The notes below the pieces were generated by a model. The model was given only the letters and a program-made list of their open reading frames with translations, had not been told where the DNA came from and searched no databases. The translations under genes were made by a program, and so were the position numbers. Positions 7,744-14,344 of a DNA stretch of 14,839 nt are shown in pieces. The stretch comes from Limnospira sp050045915 (GTDB lineage: Bacteria > Cyanobacteriota > Cyanobacteriia > Cyanobacteriales > Microcoleaceae). Location of the stretch: contig JBNGCR010000134.1 of the NCBI GenBank assembly GCA_050045915.1, positions 1 through 14,839 on the forward strand, read 5' to 3'. How positions within the stretch are numbered: position 1 is the first letter of the stretch; each line of letters opens with the position of its first letter.

Positions 7744-7844
7744 TATAGCAATGTGAAATGATTCGTGAAAACTACAGGGTAAGAGCCCCCAGAATTGGGG
7801 GTTTGGGGGCCAGATCTTTTTCAGAATGACTTCACACTGCTATA
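7744..7844. repeat. Inverted repeat with TATAGCA ends, MITE-like
   Basis: The arms 7744-7764 and 7824-7844 are 21 bases each and complementary at 18 positions; both outer ends read TATAGCA. The central 59 bases contain one copy of the C/G-tract hairpin at 7784-7810. It lies between convergent genes and has no coding capacity. It could be a short palindromic mobile repeat or a large bidirectional terminator hairpin. Confidence 0.65.
7784..7820 (+). terminator. G/C-tract hairpin, possible terminator of the response regulator gene
   Basis: GCCCCC (7785-7790) can pair with GGGGGC (7805-7810) or the nearer GGGGG (7797-7801), and the stem is followed by a short T tract around 7816-7820. This is the first of two copies of AGCCCCCAGAATTGGGGG in this intergenic region. 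The T tract is weak, so termination here is a guess. Confidence 0.4.
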
Positions 7845-7873
7845 GCAATTCTTTAATCATTTGAAAATCTTCT

Positions 7874-7900
7874 AGCCCCCAGAATTGGGGGCTGGGGGGC
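7874..7900. repeat. Second copy of the G/C-tract palindrome, possible terminator of the phn cluster
   Basis: AGCCCCC (7874-7880) pairs perfectly with GGGGGCT (7887-7893) around AGAATT. The first 18 bases are identical to the copy starting at 7784. On the minus strand it lies just after the stop codon of the 2H phosphoesterase (7908) and is followed by an A/T-rich stretch, so it may end the phn transcript. It resembles dispersed cyanobacterial palindromes. Confidence 0.5.
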
Positions 7901-7907
7901 GAGAATC

Positions 7908-8432
7908 TCAAACTTGCCAAGATTGATGGCACCTCCAAGAACCATCCTCATGTCGCTGATAAAATCGAATTTCCCACTGTACGGGAGCGTTAATATCGAT
8001 TAAATCGAGGGCGATTTGTTTGAGCTTGTCATGATTTTCGGCTTCAAAGTTATAGGCAAAACTCAAATGCAGCCACTCTTTTGATCGCAAGTTTTTCGGG
8101 TTGGCTATCGCGCGAGATTCTGAAATAAAATTGGCGATCAGTTGTTTGAGTTCGGGCGCTTGAATTTCCAAGCCGTGCCAGTTTTCTTTGAATGTCATGC
8201 CGGTAATTTTTATCGAAATTTCCGATAACTTTAACAGCAGATCCAAAATTTTAATGTGAGGAAAAATCTCCATTTCACTATCTTGAAAAAATCCCGTCAG
8301 GGAACAGTGAGGCATATAATTATGAGCCAAATTTGCACCGCAAACGTCTCGACTTTTGCGAAAGTAGGCTTCGATTTTGTCGTTCAACTCACCCACCGGA
8401 CAGGCGTAAACTATCAACTCTTGATCGCTCAT
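7908..8432 (-). CDS. 2H phosphoesterase (cyclic phosphodiesterase-like), last gene of the phn cluster
   Basis: The 174-residue product has the two signature motifs of the 2H (LigT/CPDase) superfamily: H42-C-S44-L and H122-L-S124-F, about 80 residues apart, as the bilobal fold requires. Family members open or close cyclic phosphates and 2',5' bonds. The gene starts 12 bases after the phnM stop on the same strand and so is almost surely cotranscribed. C-P lyase releases 5-phosphoribosyl 1,2-cyclic phosphate, which PhnP (metallo-beta-lactamase fold) opens in E. coli; no phnP is visible here. A plant 2H enzyme opens the 1'',2''-cyclic phosphate of ADP-ribose, the same bond type. I infer that this protein fills the PhnP step. 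It is shorter than the DUF1045 proteins (about 230 residues) known from other phn operons. An unrelated RNA-processing role is the alternative. Confidence 0.85.
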   Translation of the reverse strand: MSDQELIVYACPVGELNDKIEAYFRKSRDVCGANLAHNYMPHCSLTGFFQDSEMEIFPHIKILDLLLKLSEISIKITGMTFKENWHGLEIQAPELKQLIANFISESRAIANPKNLRSKEWLHLSFAYNFEAENHDKLKQIALDLIDINAPVQWEIRFYQRHEDGSWRCHQSWQV

Positions 8433-8444
8433 TTTTATTTTCAG

Positions 8445-9581
8445 TTAGGCAACGCGACGACCTCGACGACAAACGGAGGTGATCCGGGGAACGATCCCAT
8501 CGTCATGAACGGTAATTATATCAGCCTGCTTGCCAACTTCCAAACTCCCCCGGCTATTGAAAAGACCGATCGCCTTCGCCGGGTTTCCGGTGACATATTG
8601 CATGGTTTGATAGATGGGTTTTTGCATTTTCTGGGAAATGATAAAAATCGACTGAAGCAAACTGCGGGGAACGTAATCCGAGGAGAGAATATCGACGCGA
8701 TCGCGTTCTACCAATTCCATCGCGGAAATATTGCCGGAGTGGGAACCCCCCAGAACTAAATTCGGCGATCCCATCAGGACTTTTAACCCGGAATTGTGGG
8801 CCGCTTCCGCCGCGTCCAATGTGGTGGGAAATTCGGCGATCGCGGCGCCATCTTCCACGGCTTCCCGGACGTGTTCGACGGTGGCATCGTCGTGGCTGGC
8901 GAGGGAAATATTGCGATCGCGACTCAATTCAACTAAGGCTTTACGGTTCTTTTCGGCGTAGAGTTGTTGTTTTTCCTTTCGCACTTTGATGAACCGGTGC
9001 ATTTCTTCTGCGGAAATGGCATATTTTCCCATATAATATTCTGTGTATTTTTCAATTTTGACGAACTGCCGCTGTCCGGGGGTGTGATCCATCACCGAAA
9101 TCAGAGACAACAGGGGATGATCGCTGTATGCTTCGGCTATTTCACAAACCGATTCAAAGGACAATTCGCACCGCAAATGAATCCGGTGATCGCTCAGAAA
9201 ACGTCCGGTTTCTTGTGCCTCGTGAATGGCATCGATCATCGGCTGAAAATCCGTCAGGCGGTTGGAGTTGGGTTTCACGTCTCCGATCGCGATCGCATCA
9301 CAAACCGTAGTAATTCCGGAACCGATCAGATCGCGATCGTGGTAAACCGCAGCCGCTTCGATCGGCCATTTTATTCCCGGACGGGGTGACATACACCGTT
9401 CAAAATTGTCGGTGTGGAGTTCGATCAATCCGGGTAAAAGATAGTCCCCGTTGCCATTTTCACCTTGAGAAACAATTCCCGGCTGAATGTCGGCGATTTT
9501 GCCGTCCCGAACCACCAGCGTCCCCAACACTTCGCGATCGGGTAATTGTAGGCGATAGTTGGTGTAAACCTGTTCGTTCAT
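8445..9581 (-). CDS. phnM: PhnM, alpha-D-ribose 1-methylphosphonate 5-triphosphate diphosphatase
   Basis: The product has 378 residues, matching the family (E. coli PhnM is of the same size). It is an amidohydrolase-fold metalloenzyme that removes pyrophosphate from the ribosyl phosphonate triphosphate, making the substrate of PhnJ. The N-terminal beta segment (1-48) leads to LPGLIELHTDN with H56 and D58 as expected metal ligands, then SPRPGIKWP and HDRDLIGSGITTVCDAI. Further on come SVMDHTPGQRQF, SHDDAT and a late SSDYVPRSLL, all PhnM hallmarks. It lies 95 bases after phnL and 12 bases before the 2H phosphoesterase gene. The start is the ATG at 9581. Cytoplasmic. The identification is secure. 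Confidence 0.97.
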   Translation of the reverse strand: MNEQVYTNYRLQLPDREVLGTLVVRDGKIADIQPGIVSQGENGNGDYLLPGLIELHTDNFERCMSPRPGIKWPIEAAAVYHDRDLIGSGITTVCDAIAIGDVKPNSNRLTDFQPMIDAIHEAQETGRFLSDHRIHLRCELSFESVCEIAEAYSDHPLLSLISVMDHTPGQRQFVKIEKYTEYYMGKYAISAEEMHRFIKVRKEKQQLYAEKNRKALVELSRDRNISLASHDDATVEHVREAVEDGAAIAEFPTTLDAAEAAHNSGLKVLMGSPNLVLGGSHSGNISAMELVERDRVDILSSDYVPRSLLQSIFIISQKMQKPIYQTMQYVTGNPAKAIGLFNSRGSLEVGKQADIITVHDDGIVPRITSVCRRGRRVA

Positions 9582-9676
9582 GGTTTAGAGTTATGATTTT
9601 TAGAGAGAAACGGGGGTGCTTCCCATACTTTATTAATTTTTTGAACGGCTGAGGTTAACAATATCTTATCTCGGAG

Positions 9677-10429
9677 TTAAATTTTACCATTTTCATGGGG
9701 ATTGGCAAAAATGAGTTCCCGAGTTCCGATGCGATTTCGGACTTCCTCATCGTGGAAAATACCGACCAATGCTGTCCCTTGATTTTTACGTTCTGCCAAC
9801 AATTCTATTACCTCCCGGCGGTTGGTTTCATCCAGGGAAGAAGTCGGTTCGTCCAACAACAAAATCGGAGAGTTGACGGACAGGGCCCTGGCGATATTCA
9901 CCCGCTGTTTTTCCCCGCCGGAAAAGGTGGTGGGGGAGAGGTTCCAGAGGCGTTCGGGGAGGTTGAGACGCCGGAATAATTCCTCGACGCGATCGCACGC
10001 CGTATCGCGATCAACCCCCAATTCTAATAACGGTTCCATCGCCACCGCGATCGCGGGAACCCGGGGAATGACGCGCAAAAATTGGCTGACATAACTAATC
10101 GTTTTTTGGCGAATTTCTAACAGTTCGTGGGGTTGAAGTTTCACCAAATCCAACCAATTTTCGTCATGTTTCACCCAAATCGAACCGCGATCGACCCGAT
10201 AATTTCCGTAAAGCGATCGCATGAACGTGGACTTCCCAGAACCCGATTTTCCCGCCAAAATCACGCACTCCCCGGCGTCCACCGTCAGCGAAACCCCTTC
10301 CAAAACTGACAGATGAACCCCCCCCTGATTGTGGAGGACAAATCCTTTATCAATATTTTCTGCTTTCAAACAAGTATCGGCAGAAATATCCGTCGGTTGT
10401 TGTTGATTGATTAACTCCGAATCCATCAT
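9677..10429 (-). CDS. phnL: PhnL, ABC-type ATPase subunit of the C-P lyase system
   Basis: The product has 250 residues from the ATG at 10429; the frame opens at a TTG at 10450, and a second ATG follows at once at 10426. It carries a complete ABC nucleotide-binding fold: Walker A GKSGSGKS (60-67), the family-typical FMRSLYGNYR after it, signature FSGGEKQR, Walker B ILLLDEPTSSLD, and a switch histidine in GIFHDEEVR. PhnL has no membrane partner. With PhnG, PhnH and PhnI it is needed to transfer the ribosyl triphosphate of ATP to the phosphonate. The first about 20 residues are extra compared with E. coli PhnL and may be partly untranslated. It begins 53 bases after the phnK stop. Confidence 0.95.
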   Translation of the reverse strand: MMDSELINQQQPTDISADTCLKAENIDKGFVLHNQGGVHLSVLEGVSLTVDAGECVILAGKSGSGKSTFMRSLYGNYRVDRGSIWVKHDENWLDLVKLQPHELLEIRQKTISYVSQFLRVIPRVPAIAVAMEPLLELGVDRDTACDRVEELFRRLNLPERLWNLSPTTFSGGEKQRVNIARALSVNSPILLLDEPTSSLDETNRREVIELLAERKNQGTALVGIFHDEEVRNRIGTRELIFANPHENGKI

Positions 10430-10482
10430 CTTATTTTGAAAAGTCGTCAATTCCGATCCCTCCCTTTACCCAGGAAAATTCT

Positions 10483-11286
10483 TCAAGGCATCAACGTCGC
10501 ACTCACCAACTGTTGGGTGTAGGGATGCTGGGGATCGTCCAACACTTGATCCGTCAATCCCGCTTCCACAACCCTGCCATTTTTCATCACCAAAAGTTGA
10601 TGTGCCAACAGGCGGACGACACCTAAATCGTGGGTGACTAAAATAACGCTCAAATGCAAATTTCTGACCACCGATCGCAACAGATCCAACAGCCTCGCCT
10701 GGACGGAAACATCCAACCCCCCCGTCGGTTCGTCCATCAAAATTAACCGGGGATTGGTGACTAAAACCCTGGCGAGTTGGAGGCGTTGTTGCATCCCCCC
10801 CGAAAAGGTAAACGGAAACGAATCGATGCGACTCGGATCGATTTCCACCTGTTCCATCCAATGAACAGCTTCTTGTCTAATTTTATCATAATTTCTGACA
10901 CCGATATCCATCAATCGTTCGCCGATATTCGCTCCCGCAGTTACGTCCATCCGCAGTCCGTCCCGAGGATTTTGCCTGACAAATCCCCACTCGGTTTTTA
11001 ACAGTTTCCGTCGCCTGACTTCGGGGAGAGTATTGAAAGTGAGGGGATAGCCGCGATCGCCATTATAAATCACCGTCCCCGCCTGACTGGGTAGGTATCC
11101 CGCCAAAGAATTCAGCAGGGTCGATTTTCCCGAACCCGACTCGCCGACGATTCCCAAAACCTGTCCGGGGTAGAGGTCAAAACTGATGCGATCGCAGGCT
11201 AAAATTGAGCCGTAGGATTGACTCAAGTTTTCGACCCGCAACAGGGGTTTGAACTGTCCGACTTTTGTTTTCAACTCGACGTTCAT
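10483..11286 (-). CDS. phnK: PhnK, ABC-type ATPase that binds the C-P lyase core complex
   Basis: The product has 267 residues. Motifs: Walker A GESGSGKS (48-55), Q-loop in EWGFVRQNPRDGLRM, signature FSGGMQQRLQLARVL, Walker B LILMDEPTGGLDV and switch histidine in LVTHDLG. The sequence looks like an oligopeptide-transporter ATPase, as PhnK proteins do, but the place between phnJ and phnL and the Q-loop text RQNPRDGLRM identify it as PhnK. In E. coli PhnK docks on PhnJ in the PhnGHIJ complex, and its ATP hydrolysis is thought to open the core for turnover. The first about 14 residues may be an extension. Start ATG at 11286, 74 bases after phnJ. Confidence 0.96.
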   Translation of the reverse strand: MNVELKTKVGQFKPLLRVENLSQSYGSILACDRISFDLYPGQVLGIVGESGSGKSTLLNSLAGYLPSQAGTVIYNGDRGYPLTFNTLPEVRRRKLLKTEWGFVRQNPRDGLRMDVTAGANIGERLMDIGVRNYDKIRQEAVHWMEQVEIDPSRIDSFPFTFSGGMQQRLQLARVLVTNPRLILMDEPTGGLDVSVQARLLDLLRSVVRNLHLSVILVTHDLGVVRLLAHQLLVMKNGRVVEAGLTDQVLDDPQHPYTQQLVSATLMP

Positions 11287-11360
11287 AAATTTTTCAGACC
11301 CAAACTCGGCGACTGTTAAATGAGAGGGGAATGTGATACAATTTAATCATGGGATTGTGT

Positions 11361-12224
11361 TTAAATGAGTGGTTTTCGAGATTGACAATAATCCGTATCC
11401 GAACAGATCCACATTCGACCGCCGCGATCGTCGGTGACGACCTCATCTAAAAAGCTATCTTTCGACCCGCAAAAGTGGCAGGATTTGTCCCATTTTTGCA
11501 CCGAAAATGGATAGTCTTCAAAGTCCAAACTTTTGACTTCAGTGTGGGGCGGAATCGCGTAAATTCGCTTCTCCCGGCCCGCCCCAAATAACTGTAACGC
11601 CGGATTCATATTCAGTTTGGGATTGTCGAATTTCGGAATCGGGCTCGGACTCATCAAATAGCGGTTGTGAACCCGCACCGGATAATCGTAGGATGTGGCG
11701 ATATAGCCGAATTTGGTAATATCTTCGTAGAGTTTTACATACATCGGCCCGTACTCTTCGAGGGCGTGCATTTTGTCGGTTTCGACGGCGGACGGTTCCA
11801 GCCACCGCAGGGGTTCGGGAATCGGGACTTGGTAGACCATAATTTGACCCGATTTTAGCGGCGTTTCCGGGATGCGGTGGCGAGTTTGAATTAACGTTGC
11901 TTCCGATGTTTTTTCGGTAGTTTTTACACCGCAGACACGGGTAAAAAAGCGGCGGATATTTACCGCATTGGTGGTGTCGTCCGAACCCTGATCGATGACT
12001 TTCAGAGTATCCGTTTTTCCGATAACCGAAGCGGTGATTTGAATGCCACCCGTCCCCCAGCCGTAGGACATGGGCATTTCCCGGGAACTGAAGGGGATTT
12101 GATGGCCCGGAATCGCCACGGCTTTGAGGAGCGATCGCCGGATCGATCGCTTCGTTTGCTCGTCCAAATACGCGAAGTTAAATCCGGGTTCTGGAGTCTC
12201 TGTTATCGTTCCATTGTCACTCAT
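11361..12224 (-). CDS. phnJ: PhnJ, radical SAM carbon-phosphorus lyase
   Basis: The product has 287 residues. It cleaves the C-P bond of ribose 1-phosphonate 5-phosphate with a [4Fe-4S] cluster and S-adenosylmethionine, giving the alkane (methane from methylphosphonate) and 5-phosphoribosyl 1,2-cyclic phosphate. The four conserved cysteines are C249, C252, C274 and C280 (DKSCHFCGS and WICSDTDYC). G40 in AIPGHQ sits where the glycyl radical Gly32 of E. coli lies. All five positions are offset by eight from E. coli, so all key residues are present. PREMPMSYGWGTGG-like text (residues 47-60) is also family-typical. The ATG at 12224 is well placed, but no strong ribosome binding site precedes it. 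The gene is cut off from phnI by about 457 bases of repeats and a gap, so it may need its own promoter. Confidence 0.98.
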   Translation of the reverse strand: MSDNGTITETPEPGFNFAYLDEQTKRSIRRSLLKAVAIPGHQIPFSSREMPMSYGWGTGGIQITASVIGKTDTLKVIDQGSDDTTNAVNIRRFFTRVCGVKTTEKTSEATLIQTRHRIPETPLKSGQIMVYQVPIPEPLRWLEPSAVETDKMHALEEYGPMYVKLYEDITKFGYIATSYDYPVRVHNRYLMSPSPIPKFDNPKLNMNPALQLFGAGREKRIYAIPPHTEVKSLDFEDYPFSVQKWDKSCHFCGSKDSFLDEVVTDDRGGRMWICSDTDYCQSRKPLI

Positions 12225-12300
12225 AAATTGACTTGAATTGCATCTATAGTTTTTCTCAATCTGACCGGGTAAATTAGAGGATAAAATCCCCGTTGAACTT

Positions 12301-12541
12301 AAAGCGAAGCCTCCTCTGGCTCCCCCGGATTAATTAAAAGCGAAGCCTCCTCTGGCTCCCCCGGATTAATTAAAAGCGAAGCCTCCTCTGGNNNNNNNNN
12401 NNNNNNNNNNNNNNNNNNNNNNNNNNNNNNNNNNNNNNNNNNNNNNNNNNNNNNNNNNNNNNNNNNNNNNNNNNNNNNNNNNNNNNNNNNNAGCCTCCTC
12501 TGGCTCCCCCGGATTAATTAAAAGCGAAGCCTCCTCTGGCT
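12301..12541. repeat. 36-bp tandem repeat array interrupted by an assembly gap
   Basis: The unit begins GCGAAGCCTCCTCTGGCTCC and continues with CCCGGATTAATTAAAA; copies begin at 12304, 12340 and 12376, then after the N run at about 12488 and 12524. The copies are nearly identical and lie head to tail without spacers. Each unit holds a short hairpin (AGCC/GGCT). Read on the minus strand, one frame is open through the unit (GEPEEASLLINP) and stays in phase because 36 is divisible by 3, but no start or gene link is seen. The array lies inside the phn operon, between phnI and phnJ. The copy number is unknown because of the gap. Confidence 0.9.
12392..12491. other. Assembly gap (100 N) inside the repeat array
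   Basis: Both edges fall inside the 36-bp tandem repeat, and the phase across the gap is off by four bases, so the N count is a placeholder. The join was probably caused by collapse of the array. A larger missing segment cannot be excluded. Confidence 0.95.
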
Positions 12542-12618
12542 CCCCCCTTATTAAGGGGGGCGGGGGGGGGATCTAAGGGGGGCGGGGGGGGGATCTAAGG
12601 GGGGCGGGGGGGGGATCT
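12542..12618. repeat. 22-bp G-rich tandem repeats following a perfect palindrome
   Basis: CCCCCCTTA (12542-12550) and TAAGGGGGG (12552-12560) form a perfect palindrome around one T. Three copies of a 22-bp unit starting AAGGGGGGCGGGGGGGGGAT follow, at 12553, 12575 and 12597. On the + strand this is G-tract DNA able in principle to form G-quadruplexes; the phn transcript (minus) would be C-rich here. It begins where the last 36-bp unit ends. Confidence 0.9.
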
Positions 12619-12681
12619 AAGGGAGATTTAGGGGGATATAATCCTATAATATTGACAGGCGTGATGCCCGTGCTACGCGGT

Positions 12682-13746
12682 TCAACATCGATAGTCCTGC
12701 CGCATTTGGCGGATCAAATTTAACTCCGATTGAAAATCGACGTAATGGGGAAGTTTCAAATGTTGGACAAACCCCTGAGCCTCCACATTGTCGGAGTGAG
12801 AGAGGACAAATTCCTGATCCTGGGCCGGCCCCCGGATCGCCTCGCCCAATTCCGGCGATCGCATCGCCCGATCCACCAGGGCCATCGACATCGCCTTCCG
12901 CTCGTTGTAGCCGAACGTCAACCCGTAGCCGCGGGTAAATTGGGGTAAAATCTGCTTCGATCCGGAAAATTGGTTGACCATCTGCACCTCCGTCACCGTA
13001 ATTTCCCCGATCGCCACCTCGAACCCCAACTCGTCCGGACAGATGATCACCTCCACCATCCCCACCCGCACCTCCCCCGCGAAGGGGTGATTTTTGCCGT
13101 ACCCCCGCTGGGTGGAATAGGCCAAAGCCAGTAAAAACCCCTCGTCGGCCCGGGCCAGATTTTGCAACCGCGCATCCCGTCCGGTGGGCAGTTTCAACGG
13201 TTGACGAGTCAGGTCGGCGGGTCGGTTGTCCTGGGGGGGTTCGGGTTGCAGCAACCCCTCCTGACCGAGGGTATCGGTGACGCGGGGGATGTCTGATGGG
13301 GGAATTTCGGCTTCCGGCGCCGGCGGTGCCTCCCCCTCCGCCGCCAATTTGAAGTCCAGGAGGCGGTGGATGTAGTCGAACGTCGGGCCCAACTGCTGGC
13401 CGCCGGGGACGTCCTTAAAAATGGCGGAAATGCGCCGGGAAACCTGCATTTTCCCCGTATCCAGGGGTTGGCTGTAGTAGAACCGGGGCAGGGTCGTCCG
13501 GTAGGCCCGCAGCAAAAATACCGCCTCCACCAAGTCCCCCCAGGCCTGTTTAATGGCCAAAGCCGCCAGTTCCCGATCGCACAGACTCCCCTCGCACATG
13601 ACGCGATCGACGGCCAGGGACAGTTGCTCTTGGATCTGGTCGAGGGTCAACTCCGGCACGTTCGGATCGCCCCGCCGCCACGCCTTCAGCAGGGCCTCCG
13701 CATTTTCGATCGCCTGTTGTCCTCCCTTGACGGCGACGTAAGCCAT
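12682..13746 (-). CDS. phnI: PhnI, C-P lyase core subunit (nucleosidase-like)
   Basis: The product has 354 residues, the same length as E. coli PhnI as I remember it. Together with PhnG, PhnH and PhnL it displaces adenine from ATP with the phosphonate; PhnI alone acts as a purine nucleosidase. Family text is visible throughout: MAYVAVKGGQQAIENAE at the start, LAVDRVMCEGSLCDRELAALA (about 48-68), VFLLRAYRTTLPR (about 78-90), KDVPGGQQLGPTFDYIHRLLDF, a variable Pro-rich stretch (about 138-180), and the strongly conserved ARADEGFLLALAYSTQRGYGKNHPF (from about residue 198). It starts one base after the phnH stop, so translation is probably coupled. After the stop comes the repeat-filled interruption. 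GC content is clearly higher than in phnJ and beyond. Confidence 0.97.
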   Translation of the reverse strand: MAYVAVKGGQQAIENAEALLKAWRRGDPNVPELTLDQIQEQLSLAVDRVMCEGSLCDRELAALAIKQAWGDLVEAVFLLRAYRTTLPRFYYSQPLDTGKMQVSRRISAIFKDVPGGQQLGPTFDYIHRLLDFKLAAEGEAPPAPEAEIPPSDIPRVTDTLGQEGLLQPEPPQDNRPADLTRQPLKLPTGRDARLQNLARADEGFLLALAYSTQRGYGKNHPFAGEVRVGMVEVIICPDELGFEVAIGEITVTEVQMVNQFSGSKQILPQFTRGYGLTFGYNERKAMSMALVDRAMRSPELGEAIRGPAQDQEFVLSHSDNVEAQGFVQHLKLPHYVDFQSELNLIRQMRQDYRC

Positions 13747-13747
13747 C

Positions 13748-14344
13748 TCAACGCTCTCCTTCCGACGGTTTCAGTTGGGCGGTTCGGGGTAAACCGACCA
13801 CCTCGCGATCGCTGAAAAAAAAGATGTCAATTCCTTGCGGATATTGTCGGACATTTTCCCGCCACTGTACCCAAAATTTGTCAGAAACGGGCAAATTAAT
13901 GTTTTGTTCCCCCAAAATTCCCGGCCCGGTGAGGGTGACGGCTTCTCCCCCCTGCAAACTGGGAACCTGGATCAGCAGGGTGGCGGCGGTTTCCGGTTCT
14001 TCCGCCGTCCCGGGATTGAATTGGGTCAGATCGGGCAGTTCGGCGATATCTCGAATGATGGCAAAATCCGCCGTTCCGGGGTCGGTTCCCCACCGACAAC
14101 CGCTGTGAAACACCAGCCACCGCCCCACCTCCGGGGCAAATTCCGGACTCAGCCAGACCTCGGTTTCCAAGTCCAACAGGGTCAGACAAGCGATCGCGCA
14201 GGCCGGGTTGAGGTCGCCGGGAGGGGTTAAAAAGGGTGGAATCGTCCGGGGTCGTCCGGGGTGGGACAGGGCGTCCAACAGGGCGCGGAAGCTGGTTTGG
14301 GCGTCGTGGACCGGATCGGCCAGTCCGGGAAGTTGAACGGTCAT
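13748..14344 (-). CDS. phnH: PhnH, C-P lyase core subunit
   Basis: The product has 198 residues, near the E. coli length. The start is the ATG at 14344, which overlaps the phnG stop as ATGA; the same frame is open further upstream to 14593, but that part only shadows phnG. The N-terminal PGLADPVHDAQTSFRALLDALSHPGRP is the PhnH signature, and the rest fits the family's PLP-transferase-like fold without cofactor sites. PhnH is a dimeric part of the PhnGHIJ core and needed for the first step with PhnG, PhnI and PhnL. One base separates it from phnI. Confidence 0.96.
   Translation of the reverse strand: MTVQLPGLADPVHDAQTSFRALLDALSHPGRPRTIPPFLTPPGDLNPACAIACLTLLDLETEVWLSPEFAPEVGRWLVFHSGCRWGTDPGTADFAIIRDIAELPDLTQFNPGTAEEPETAATLLIQVPSLQGGEAVTLTGPGILGEQNINLPVSDKFWVQWRENVRQYPQGIDIFFFSDREVVGLPRTAQLKPSEGER

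Noticed and set aside
9582..9676. Pho box before phnM (TTAACCT on the minus strand)
   Set aside because: Only one half-site is visible; cyanobacterial PhoB boxes need spaced direct repeats, which I could not find here or before phnG or phnJ.
12301..12541. CRISPR array suggested by regular 36-bp repeats
   Set aside because: Units are directly adjoining without unique spacers, and no cas gene is nearby, so it is a plain tandem repeat.
13366..13815. 149-codon open frame on the + strand opposite phnI
   Set aside because: It is a shadow frame of phnI, whose identity is secure, with a composition expected of GC-rich antisense DNA.
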